Positions 47,346 through 58,931 of a DNA stretch of 64,000 bases are shown one piece after another. A program made the translations under genes and the position numbers. The notes under the pieces were generated by a model. It was given only the letters and a program-made list of their open reading frames with translations. It did no database searches and was not told the DNA's origin. Each line of letters begins with the position of its first letter. The first letter of the stretch is position 1. Where the stretch lies: contig QZLH01000195.1 in the NCBI GenBank assembly GCA_003833135.1, positions 43,024 to 107,023 of the forward strand, in the 5' to 3' direction. The DNA comes from Oehlia diaphana (Eukaryota > Glomeromycota > Glomeromycetes > Glomerales > Glomeraceae).

Positions 47346-49563
47346 ATGAACGATTATCGTGCTGTTATTGGTATCAGTAAGTTAACACATTATATATCTA
47401 TTTTTTTTTTATCATGAAATTTAATAGATCTCGGAACAACTCATTCAGTACATATTAATGATAATGTTGTAAATCAATATTCGTGTTTTACTTATATAAG
47501 AAATTTTTTTTTATTGTAGTTTTGCATACTCATTTATGAGCCCGAGTAACATTTGTATCCACAAAGAGTAGAGAGATGGTATTGGATATAAATTTCCAAC
47601 AGTATTATACTATGATGATGAATATAAGAATGTTCAATCATTGGGATTTGCACACCTTACTATTGGAAGGAATGGACATGATAGAAACCCTGTTGAATTA
47701 TTCAAATTGCTTTTAGGAAAAATGGAAAATGAACCTCCCCTGCAATATGAAAAAGCAATTATTAATTATCTTCGCAAATTTGGTAAAATTGTAAAACGAA
47801 CTATACGGCGTGTTGATTTTGATCAAGCTTTAATTGTTTTAACGGTAAATAAGTTTAACATTTGTGAAATTTGAATTAGAAATATTTCCAATTTGTTTTT
47901 TAAAAATGAAAGGTTCCCGATAATAATACGATCTTTTTTCACTATGAGAGAATACGCTTTTAAAGCAGGGTTGCTTAAAGATCCACTCAGTCAAAATTTT
48001 AGGCTTACAACAGAATGTACGTATTAGTTTGTTATGTGATACAAAATATAATATGGATATTAAAATTTTCTGTTTTTGACAGCCAAGGCTATTGCACTTT
48101 ATTGTATGAAATACTTGAGTGAGCATAATTTATCTGTTGGTGGTAAGTTATATAATTCATTAATTTTTTAAAATTATTTTTATTTCATTAATTATACTAT
48201 AAATTGTTAGAAAAATTTATAGTTGTTGACTGTAGAGATAACACAGTATATTTATCAACAATGCTGCTTTGGAACAATGAAAAATTATGTTTAATATCAG
48301 AAAGAATTGAAATTGATTGTGGTGGTGATTTGGCAGATCAAGAATTTCTTAAATTCATAGAACGTAAAATTGGTTCTTCTAGAATGAATCTTATTAGTGA
48401 AAACAAACTACAAGAGATAAAAAATATTTTTAGATCTATAAAATTAAGTTTTACTGGAATTCAATCAGAATTCGTTACAATCAACTTTGATTCAGGTACA
48501 CTTAATATATTAAAATTTTTTATCTTTTTTTTTTTTAAAAAAAAAAAATCAGGTTTAAAATATTTTTAGGGTTTGCTTTGAGACAATTATTTTACTGTAA
48601 TGATAATAATATTAGATGGCATTTTAAGTTAGAATTTGAAGATGTTAAAGCGATAGTTGATCATATTGTAGAAAGGATTGTATAATTAGTTGACTCTCAA
48701 TTACGTTTATGTGATAATTGTTTTGCAATATCATTGGTTGGCGAATTTGGAAGATCAAAATATTCACAATTAAGAATTGAAGAAAAATTTAGTACAAGAG
48801 TACTTATTTCTAGACCACCTAATTCTTGTACTGCAATATTGAGAGGAGGTAAGAATATAGGAAAGTATGTGTGCATTTTTTCTTTAATCGAGAAATTCAA
48901 AATTTTATTTTATTTTTTTGATAGCTGTTCTGCAGGGCTTGAATTATGGTAAGATTTTATTAAAATGTTTCTTGTTATATTATCTAAATTTTTGTTTTTT
49001 ATAGCCAATTCGGATCAGGCATACATAATAAAGCTTGAAGAAGAAAATAAAAAGGCTCAAGAATTTAATAATTTGTTACATGAGAAGTATGACGGTTTAC
49101 AAGAAAAGTATGATGATTAGTCCGAAGTGTAACGAAGGACTATATACTATTCGTATCGGTTTCAGTTGTCCGTCCGGCACGTGATGATGTACAATGATAA
49201 CTGCGCTTCGGAGATAACTGCGCTTCGGACTTGATAACGGTTTCCGTTTCCTAGTTTACATGAAAAGTATGATGGTTTACAAGAAAAGTACAAAAAAAGT
49301 ATGATAATTTACAAGAAATTGAGATAAATATGTAAATCAGATTAGAATAAATCAACAATATAAAAATAACATCATTTTGCAAGATCAAAGTGAAAAACAA
49401 ACACAAAATAATTACAGATTATTATATGATGATTTACAAAAAAATTATGATGATTTAACAACGAAGAGATCAATCAGAATCAAATAATTGATGAAAAGTT
49501 TAAAAATGATATCAATGGAATTGAAGAAAAATATCAAAATCAAATTAGTGATATAAGTCGGTA
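47346..49563 (+). pseudogene. decayed Hsp70-like ATPase/coiled-coil gene, inverted paralog of the gene at 36722-39707
   Basis: It starts MNDYRAVIGIS with the same GTAAGT donor as its paralog. Exons then follow with matching borders: NLGTTHS, FAYSFMSPSNICIHKE, then VELFKLLLGKMENEP, YAFKAGLLKDPLSQN, ALYCMKYLSEHNLSVG, EKFIVVDCRDNTVYLS (phosphate loop altered from CGGD to CRDN), ISRPPNSCTAILRG, and a coiled coil built of EKYDGLQEKYDD-like units. Lesions: TAG instead of Trp at about 47570; a 2-nt loss near 47935; TAA instead of Gln at 48682-48684; a frame problem at the start of exon 3; and a 134-bp insertion in the coiled coil (49118-49251). The N-terminal ATPase subdomain missing from the other copy is present here. 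The C-terminal domain of the paralog is not recognisable after 49563. Confidence 0.85.
49118..49251. mobile_element. 134-bp insertion with inverted AGTCCGAAG ends inside the coiled-coil pseudogene
   Basis: The coiled-coil repeats stop at AAGTATGATGAT and resume with TAGTTTACATGAAAAG after 134 foreign bases that start TAGTCCGAAGTG. TAG on both sides is a possible 3-bp duplication. The insert carries GATAACTGCGCTTCGGA twice in tandem. Its CGCTTCGGACTT is the inverted form of the left AGTCCGAAG. It is GC-richer than its host. It may be a MITE or SINE fragment. Confidence 0.65.
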
Positions 49564-50168
49564 ATAAAATTCCTGGGATTTATCGGTATTTGATTGGATG
49601 ATTCACAAAAATGAATCTAACTTAAAAAAACTCTTAATTTTTTATTTTTTCCAAACCTAATTTGCCAAAATTGAATAAATTTAATTGCCGATCAGGATTA
49701 TTTTGTGTATTTTAACTAGTCTTTTTTTCATAACTAGTAAACCATCAGGATATTGCAAATGAAAAAAGGATCAAAGTGATCGATAATCATAATGTGAAAA
49801 GGACACTCAAATTCAACTTTTTACAGTTCTACACTTACAATATGAATTATTACATTCTAAACACCAAGGACACAAGAATTATATTTGATATTTACATTTT
49901 CATTTCATTATCTGTTTCGCGTTCTTCATTAATTTTCGTTTACATTTTCATTTCGTTGTCCTTTTCGCGCACTTTGTTAATTTTCATTTCGTTAATGATT
50001 CATTATTAGATAAATATGGTCCTACAAAATCTAAAATTTTTCCAAGAGTCAGTAAAAAGGCTCGTAAAATAATAAAAGAATTGTTGCCGGTTATTGGTTG
50101 CTGTCCAGAAATATAGTTGTCATCCATGAATAAGCAGATGGGAGGTATTCCACCCCATACACATTCTT

Positions 50169-50240
50169 ATTGTTGTCCAGTAATGTTGTCCAGAAATGTT
50201 GTCCAGAAATGTTGTCTAGAAATATTGTTGTCGTCCAGAT
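50169..50240. repeat. short tandem repeat, (AATGTTGTCCAG)n
   Basis: About five units of TGTTGTCCAGAAA with small changes. ACCCCATACACAT occurs on both sides (about 50152 and 50253). Confidence 0.75.
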
Positions 50241-50621
50241 GCCAAAAGCTGCACCCCATACACATCTTACCTTTAAAAATTTATTTTTCTTCTCTTATTT
50301 ATAATTTCGTTAAACTGTTTCATTCGAAAATAATTTCTTGTATCATTTTTTACATAATGTTATGAAAGGACGATATTTTTAAGATTTATTTTTTGTTTGA
50401 GATTTATTTTTTTACCGTTTGAGTGAATTGGATGTGGAATGATTGTCTTTAAATATTAAATGGAATAACATATGAATCATAAAGTGTTGGAAAGTGACAT
50501 AAAATGACACAAATGATCTAATAAAATGTCACATGTCATAATTTCATTTATTTAGAATTATATCATGTGATCTATAATGCTAGTCAGAATTATTTATATA
50601 AACTGCGGTTATACATCTGAC

Positions 50622-50825
50622 ATTTATCATAATGATATATAATAAATAAAAATCGTTTTATTTATTTATCATAATGATATATAGTGAATAAAATCGTTTA
50701 TTTATTTATCATAATGATATATAATGAATAAAAATCGTTTATTTATCTATCATAATGATATATAATAAAGAAAAATGTTTGTTTATTTGTCATGATATAT
50801 AATTAATAAAAATCATTTATTTATT
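50622..50825. repeat. tandem repeat, about 47-bp unit, 4-5 copies
   Basis: The unit contains TTTATCATAATGATATATAA, followed by AATAAAAATCGTTTATTTA. The last unit is degenerate. Confidence 0.85.
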
Positions 50826-52410
50826 ACATAACAAAAAAAAACAATTAATGTGCATACAATAAATTTAAAATAGCCATATTAAATCACATGCACAGAAATT
50901 CATATGAAATATTATGGCACAGTAATCATGAGAATGAAATGATACAATATAGTTATTATAACTTAAAAAATGATTAAAAAGATGATATTGGAACAATACT
51001 CCACGTATTGGTTATTACACTACTTTCATCATTAAAAAAAAACATACATTAAAAATCATGATGATTAGAATCAAATCATGTTAAAATTGTTTAGATTGAA
51101 AAATTTTTAAAAAAATGTAGTTTAGTTTGCTTTAAATCTATGTACAAAAAATTATAAAAAAGAAACATTTTGCCATTATTATGTGAAAGGAAATTTATAT
51201 TAAAAAAAAATAAATTCAATTATAATATATAATATAATCATTTTTAAGTATAAATTTATGTTTATAAAAATTTTAACTTCTTGTAAATATAAATTAATTG
51301 TTAAAATAGATTGTAATTTTAATTTACTGTTTTTTTTTTCATAATATTATTTTTCCATAACCCTAATAACATGAATGAAATTTTATTATTGGTATTTAAT
51401 GACAAATATTTTCTCAAAATTCAAAATTATAAAAATTAATAATGGCAAGGTAGTTATGCTCAAAGATACTGTAAATACCACCAATTTGGAATCTCTAAAT
51501 TCGACTATTTAATTATTTCTCAAATCTATTAAATATAATTTTAAGGTCTTACAAGTATTTAAATTTAAGAGAAGCTTAAGACTAATATTCTTTTTGAATC
51601 TGGTGAATGGTGATTTTATTATAAAAAAGTTTCTATGTAATGTTAAATAGTTTAGAAATAGTTAATTTTAATAAACTTAGACATTAATTTCATATTTTCA
51701 TTGCAAATATAACCCTGTCGAGGTGAACTACGAAGAAATTTGGTCATAGAACGAACATTCGCTGGTAACTAAATGATTTGTATCTTTTCATTTAAATACA
51801 TATAAAAGTTTTGAATTTTGAATCATTATAATTGAATACAGTAAAAGTTTGTGCAATTCAAATATGGAAGAACTTTGCTGATCATTAAAAATTGATTATG
51901 GCATTATTATTGATATAGTATAACTTCAAAGAACGCGAGTTTGAATTTAGTTTTATATATTTGTTAAAAGTATCACAGTAAAAGGAAAAAAAATTAAAGC
52001 GATTTATTTCACTTTAATGAATTGAAATGTTCAACATATTCCTGAAATGATTTAAGAAAAATACTTGGGTTTATTATATTATACTTTATGACTTGGAATT
52101 AGAAAAAAAAAAAAAAATAACAAAAACATTTATTTTTTTGCAATATCATTAATTTTTATAATGCTACGATATTTTAAAAATTATTACATATTTATTACAA
52201 AATATTACAATAATATTATGTCTATAAAAAAAAGTAATAAAAAAAAATATCGTATGATAGTAAAGTGTCGGGATAATGGCTAATGAATGTCAAGAATAAT
52301 GTGGTTACTGATTGTCTGGATTTTGAACGGCTCCCCATAAAATACTGTTTTTACAAGAATATATGCAATTTTATGAGTAGGAAACGTTTTCAAATGGTAA
52401 GTTATTCGTA

Positions 52411-52620
52411 AACGTTCTTATACAATATATACAAAAAAAAAAACTTCTACCTTTGAAATTACTATATTATACAAAAATCTAGAAGTTCTTCTCTATAAAA
52501 AAGAGAGAGAATAAAAAGCATTAGTAACGTTCTTAAACAATATATAAAAAGAAACCCTTTCCTTTTGAAATTACTAGTCTACAGAAATCCAGAAGTACGT
52601 CTTACAAAAAAAGAAAAAAA
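52411..52620. repeat. imperfect tandem duplication, about 110-bp unit
   Basis: GTTCTTATACAATATATA, TTTGAAATTACTA, TACAAAAATCTAGAAGT and TCTATAAAAAAGAGAG recur in the second unit as GTTCTTAAACAATATATA, TTTGAAATTACTAG, TACAGAAATCCAGAAGT and CTTACAAAAAAAG. Confidence 0.75.
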
Positions 52621-53324
52621 GAACTTTCTTATCACCTAAAAATAAATAAATAAATATTTAAACATAATTTTATAAAGAAATAGTTTTTGTGGTCTTTGTA
52701 GAGCACACAGGATTATAAATTTCTACGTTAAATGTATTATTTTTTATTAATAAAGCATATTACGCGTTTTACTTTGAGATTAAAAAAAAAAATTTTTTTG
52801 CCGATAAGTTAGATCAGCAAATGAAATTAAAATCATTATTTACGTTTCAAATCATTTTGATTGGTTCGAGTAATTCTGGCAATCGCGTTAAATGTGATCG
52901 AGCAATCTTAGAAATTTATTAAATAAAACTAAATATATGTGTACGATAATAACATCTTCTGTTACAAATTCTTATTTAGAAACCTTAAAAACTTATTTCG
53001 TTTATTTTTGAATTGCGTAAATTATTAAAATCTTAATATAATTTAATATATATTATTATTATATATTTGTTTTACCGACGATTTATAAAACAAACAATAA
53101 TAAAACGTCAATACTTATTCTTATATATAAATCTTACTTTTCTTAAGTAAAAAAAAGATAAAGTAAACGGGAGAGTAAATAACTATTACTTAAAAAAAAA
53201 AAAAAACTACATAATCTTTTTAAATATATCTTAAATAATTATTTTAAAAATTCTAAATACATAAATAATCTTAAAATATTGAAATATATATATATATTTT
53301 TTTTTACAATAAAAATTTTGAAAT

Positions 53325-53750
53325 TTAAAATGATACAAATTCAAAATCTTCAACCTCTTTTTCATATACTTTTTTAGTTACAACTTCTTGTTTAACATAT
53401 GGATATTTACTTAATGTCTTATTTTTACGTTTAATAGGTTTAACTTCATATTGTTTAAATGTTGAAAATTTTTTCTTAGCAGCTTGATTTATTTTGCGTG
53501 CGTAGTCGTTAAAAAATATGCGAAAGTCTTCTTTGGCAATATGCCAAGTTTCGCTCGCTATTCCGGATATTTCCTCGGTACCAAACCCACGGAGTTCTTT
53601 ATGTAAGATTGATCGATATACTATAAATCCATTACAATTATTGTAGTCGAATGAATTTACGGGTGGCAATTCATGACGAAACAAGTAACATTGTTCAACC
53701 GATAAAACATTTTTTCCATTAATATGATTAATCGAAGGACGAGACATCAT
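53325..53750 (-). CDS. small MATA_HMG-like HMG-box protein
   Basis: An uninterrupted single-exon frame of 141 codons. The HMG box spans about residues 38-96: NNCNGFIVYRSILHKELRGF, GTEEISGIASETWHIAKEDF and RIFFNDYARKINQAAKKKF. This is followed by a basic stretch (KPIKRKNKTL) and an acidic end (EKEVEDFEF). The pattern 'N-x-FI-x-YR ... EIS-x-IAS-x-W ... F-x-x-x-A' is that of the fungal MATA_HMG class, which binds DNA. It is shorter than the other HMG gene here (23578-24647) and has no long tail. The start is probably the first of two adjacent ATGs. Regulation cannot be read from the sequence. Confidence 0.75.
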   Translation of the reverse strand: MMSRPSINHINGKNVLSVEQCYLFRHELPPVNSFDYNNCNGFIVYRSILHKELRGFGTEEISGIASETWHIAKEDFRIFFNDYARKINQAAKKKFSTFKQYEVKPIKRKNKTLSKYPYVKQEVVTKKVYEKEVEDFEFVSF

Positions 53751-56531
53751 TAAAAACTTTGTACCAAACGTGAGATTTTTTTTCGATAGAATACTTCCTC
53801 CTTTTTATAATGTTTTGATAATATAACAAATTATTTCTTACCTTAGTTCATATTACATTTAACAAACAAAAATATTGCTCTAATAACCTTTTTGAAATAT
53901 GTGAAAAAGAAAGAAAGAAAATGGCATAAAGACACCATGAATTATCATCTTTATAAAGAGACGATTAGGCGTAAATATTATTGAGGAATTATTTAAAAGT
54001 ATTTATATAAGCAACAACCAATTTTGGAACAGAAAAGATTAAAATAAAGGATCACGAGTTCTGTGATGGAATATACATGCAAGCTTTGACCGTTTATGAA
54101 TACAAATAATCTCTTTATCGAGGATCTACGCGACTTGCCGCAGCAATATAAAATTTTGTAATTGGTTTTTTTAAAACCGATTTATTTATACATATAAATC
54201 GTCTATCGGGTATTTATTCTTAGAGATAAGTTTAATTATTTAATCATAATCACTTTATAAAATTACCAAAAAAAAAAAAAAAATAAAAATATGACTAATA
54301 ATCGCAATATTGCTTTTCTTGTGTAACAAACATGATCATTGTGCATAATTATGGGACTAATGGGAGCAGTTTGATATTTGAAATTTCCGTTATATCAGAT
54401 CAAAATGTGGATGAATAGTCTATTCTAGAATTTCTCGTTTGAATAATATCCATTTTAGTGATAGAATGACGAAATAATTCTTTAGTTTTGTCCAACAGAA
54501 AATTAGAAATTTCGAAGTTCGAACAATAATGTTCTTTACTTTTTCTTAAAAGCGTAAATTATGGAAATTTTTTTCTTTTTTTTCGATTACTTACAAGCCA
54601 TGATGACATTTAACCTCATTCGAAATGTCATTGAAAATAAGAAGAATAATAGTAATTACATCATTATGTTTATCTAAGCAAATCAGATGATAAGCCGATC
54701 ATAAAGAAATTTAGTTAAACAGTAATTATCTTTCATGCATATTTTTACGTTTTACTGTTAACGATTTCTAGATATGGGTTTATTCTAAAGCCTTTTTTCT
54801 TTTGCCTTTTATATTCGAAAATTACAATCGAAAAAATAATAATAGTTGAATGTCTCCATTTAGATAAAAGCTCCAACTATCAACCGATACCATCATTATA
54901 ACTATTATGTAACCCAAAATAGTCAAGATGAAATATGGCTTTTTCGGAAATATATAGAAATGTGTCCGGGTGAGTTACAGAAAGTATTGAAATTTGATCC
55001 CATTTTCCGCTATCTACCTGAACATTTCTCGAAAAAAAAATTTCATAGAAATAAGATTATGATCTGCACTTTGAGCTTGGTACTACATGGTTTAAGTGAC
55101 GTCCAAATTTATTACTAATCATGAAATTACAATAAATATATCCATAGTACATATAATATAATATTTTGATTGATTGAAAGATTTGTTTTTTACGTAATTT
55201 TCACTTATACGTTGAAATTTTGAAATGATTGATATACAGTAAGTTCTTTATTGAAAAGGTCTATACTATAATTTTTTGAATTTTTTTAGTTCTGTTTTAT
55301 TTTATTCGTTGATTACAAATTACAATTTAATTGTACCATATAAGGTTTTTCATTATATTTTTTTCAGATTACAAAAAGACTTACGTCACTTTATCTAACG
55401 ATAATTTTCAGTTTTTATGAAGCACATGGTTTGGTTAATATGAAAATTTGAAATCGAATTTTGGGACAATGGGCTGGGAAAATCGAATTTCGGCGAAAAG
55501 AAATCATATAATTCAACAAAAGAACAAATAGGACTTAACCATGATGTTTTTGCATTTGTTGAATGTTAAGCGTTAGCGTTATTAAATATTTTATCAAATG
55601 TCGATGGTTTATACATGTATGACTAGCTATATGAAATAGCGGAGAGAAGACTTTCTTATTAAAAAAAAAAAGCTCTGATTCGTTTGTTTACTATGAAGAT
55701 AAAATCCGGATAATTGAAATTTTCTTTTATACATTTTGATCAATGAAAAAGATATTATTCATATCACCAAAAAAAAATAATAAAACAAGTTTCTCTTATG
55801 TCCAATAGACTGATATTCAGATAGTTTTTTTTAAAAAAATATGCGTAAATTTTAAAAATTCTTTTTTTTTTAAATCACATTTTAAACTTATTTATTTTAC
55901 ATATTTATTTATTTAAATTAAATTTTATTATCAATGTTGTTAATTATAATTTGCGACCAAAATTAAATGATATGGTGAGTTCACTACTCGCACAAATTTT
56001 GCTTTAAGTTACTGTATCTAAATTTATAACGTCAATATAGAACTATACAAGCCACTATACTAGATAAACTTATACGCCTAATATTTCGTACTAAATACAG
56101 TAATATATGGAGAGTAGATCGTTTTACTTTACATAAAGGTTTATATATTAGGATAAAATAAACTATATCAATAATAAATACACCGGAGGTCATCTTGATC
56201 TCTTAAATTATGAATCTTAAAGATTTATGCTTCAACGCAAAAAACTATAATTTATTTATTTATTATTCATTTATAACCGTACATATACCACTGCACATAA
56301 TGTTTATTTTTTTCATATAAGAAAAATAATTTACGATATTTAATAAAAAAAAAGTTATATAATATAATAAAAATAAAAATAAAATAATATATGAAATTCT
56401 GTTAAAAATACAACATATTTATAAAAAAAAGTAATCCTAAAATTTGCATTTAAGTTTTAATACGTTTCCCTATTTATAAAACAAATAAATATATTAATTA
56501 TTGTTATATTTAATATTATGTAAAGATTATT
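53751..56531. other. intergenic region
   Basis: No gene or element recognised in 2.8 kb. It is AT-rich with several A/T runs (54265-54285, 55660, 55860). Confidence 0.5.
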
Positions 56532-58931
56532 TTACTTACTATCGTTTTGAGTTTCAATTCCTAATTCTTCAAAATGACGTTTTCTCGAAAAATCTCGAGT
56601 AGTAGAATTAGTACTTAGTAAAGATGACCTAAAGTGGTTTAAAAATAATTAAAACTATTTTTGCCTTTTTTTGCAAAATTATAAATTATGTGATTACCTT
56701 TGCTTGCTTTGCATATCTATATCAAAATCATATTCTTTTGTAATATATTCTAAATAATAATGATAATATTAAATTAATAAAATTCATCAATAATTTCTTT
56801 AAAACTTAACTAAAATGTTTTACATACTTTGTTTCGTAGTTACTAAGCTTGTAGAGAAGTATAGATTATTGGATAAAGAATTAGTACTCCTAGATCCCAA
56901 TAATTTAGAAGTATAATTAGCGCCGGAATGAGGTTTTTTTGCATACTCGGGGCCAAGTTTCTTCAGTTTAATTAACTCTAATCGTTTTTCTTCAGCCTGA
57001 TCAATTTGTAAAAAATTTGATATTTCCATTGAATGCAAAGCTTTAGCAACTTCCAATGCGGAAAGTCTTTCAACAGGTTTAGAATCCCAACAACTTTTCA
57101 TTAAATTAGCAAAACATTCAGGTGTATCACGTGTAATTTCAGGTCGTTTACCATCAATAATTTCGTAAACAAGGTTAGCATCATGCCTAATCCTGGAAAA
57201 AGGTTTGCAACCTGTTGTTAATTCCCACATGATCATACCCATACTATATATATCGGATTCTTTTGAAAAACCAGCACCTTTAAATATTTCTGGTGCAACA
57301 TATGGTATTACTCCATATATTTCATTATTTAATAAAATATTATTTGCAGATTGTGATAACCCTAAATCACCAATTATCCATCTTTGTTGAGTTTGTTCTA
57401 TTTGGCCCGATTTTTCTAATAATATATTTCCACTATGGAAATCTCGATGTATAAAATTTCTTCTATGAATAATTGTAAGTCTATAATTAAGAGTGATTAA
57501 TTAATAAATTTAAATATATTATATAATATTAACAATAAATTTATCCATTAAGATTTGATACTGACCCTTTAGCAATATATGATAAAATATTTAATTTCAT
57601 TTTCCATGTAATATTTCTAAAATTTTCTTGTAAATAATTATGTAAATTTCCTCCATTTGCATATTCCATTATTAGCATACATTCCTTTGTTTCAGGATTT
57701 TGTGTAATTCCGTAACAACCAATAATGTGATTTGCGTCATATTTGCAATTATAAAGTGACTTTAACTAAAAAGTTAAAATTATCATTATAAAATGCATTA
57801 AAAAAATATGTTCTTTAATATAATATATACTATTTACCTCATTTAAAAAATATTTGTCCATATAACGCGAGTTATGAAATCTTTTTATAATAACTGTTTT
57901 TTTATAATACTCTTCTACGCGATTAAAGTGACGCCACTGTGCTTTATAAATAATACTAAATCCTCCTTCTGCTATTTTTTCCAAATTTGTAATTCGAGAA
58001 TATGGAATCCATCTAATCCATTTTACTGATGACTTATAACGATAATAATCATTTTTAAACCTGAAAAAAGCATCATACTGTATATCTCAAGAGAATTTAA
58101 ATCTTTAACGAAAGAATCAAATATTCTCCGATTCAATATTACTCTTGTAGAGGCAAGGAATTTTTCTATATCAAAATTCTCACTGTCGATATATGTGATA
58201 GTAATAAATGATATTCTATTGCATTTTTTACATTGAGATTGAGTTGTGGTTCCAAAAATAATATTCGTTGTTAAACAATATCTACATCCAATATAAGTTG
58301 CAAAACAATTTGAACACCATTTTTGACAATCGGATATAAATTCTAGAGATAACTTGCAATCTATACAAATACTACAATTATCCCACCATGGTAAATATAA
58401 AATTGGAATAAATTCCTTAGTCAAACTTGATTTTAACCATCCATGAGAAATTTTATAACAATCTGGACATATTTTGAATGAACAGTTCTGTTTGGGGAAT
58501 AAATTTCCACATAATTTGCAATTCTCACTTTCTTGTACTTTTTGCTTTTCATAACGAAAATGGTGTGAAATTATTTGTTTAAAATATAAGATATCACAAC
58601 GACTACCAAACTTTTCTCGAATATTTTTTGTACAAAAATTCACATTTTTGCTTGTCTCATTCTTATTATGACGTGTATCATTTGTACTCATAAGTATATC
58701 TAAGTACATATCACTATTATCATTTATATTTTCAATATACTTAATTAAGCATATTTTACAATATTTTTGATAAAATAAAACCGTTACGGAATATTCATTT
58801 CCGCAATAACTACATTTATTCTGGTGCCGATTAAAAGAAATAAACAAAATCGGTATAGGGCTAGATTTTAATTTTGGAGTTGAGTCAAAAGAATTTTTAT
58901 TATTTGCATTTGTAGATTCCAAATGTGACAT
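56532..58931 (-). CDS. large CxxC-rich/protein kinase gene with a 2-nt frameshift (kinase D)
   Basis: Exons 58931-57838, 57765-57566, 57480-56828, 56749-56698 and 56628-56532 join with GTAAAT, GTCAGT, GTATGT and GTAATC donors and AG acceptors. All later phases agree. Exon 1 is 2 nt too long: near 58079-58086 an extra TA in an ATATA stretch shifts the frame from LNSLEI to the continuing QYDAFFRFKNDYYRYKSS. Read across it, the product is about 697 residues. The first 300 residues hold at least seven Cys pairs (KCSYCG, YCKICL, NCKLCG, ICPDC, SICIDC, WCSNC, QCKKC). The kinase has IAEGGFSIIYKAQW, VIIKRFH, FIHRDFHSGNIL, IGDLGLSQ (DFG as DLG), PYVAPEIFKG and SDIYSMGMIMWELTTGCKPF. The tail ends FEELGIETQNDSK. 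Catalytic residues are present. It is more distant from kinases A-C, with its own intron set. The frameshift may be real or an assembly error. Confidence 0.7.

Larger units (their letters stand above)
49564..53324. other. intergenic region with tandem repeats
   Basis: No supported gene. Frames at 49776-50009 and 50117-50365 are in simple or repeated sequence. It holds tandem repeats at 50169-50240, 50622-50825 and 52411-52620, flanked by AT-rich sequence with A/T runs. Confidence 0.5.

Noticed and set aside
58062..58090. An 18-nt intron (GTATGATG..CAG) to explain the frame change in kinase D
   Set aside because: It is far shorter than the other introns here (about 70-90 nt). A 2-nt insertion fits better.
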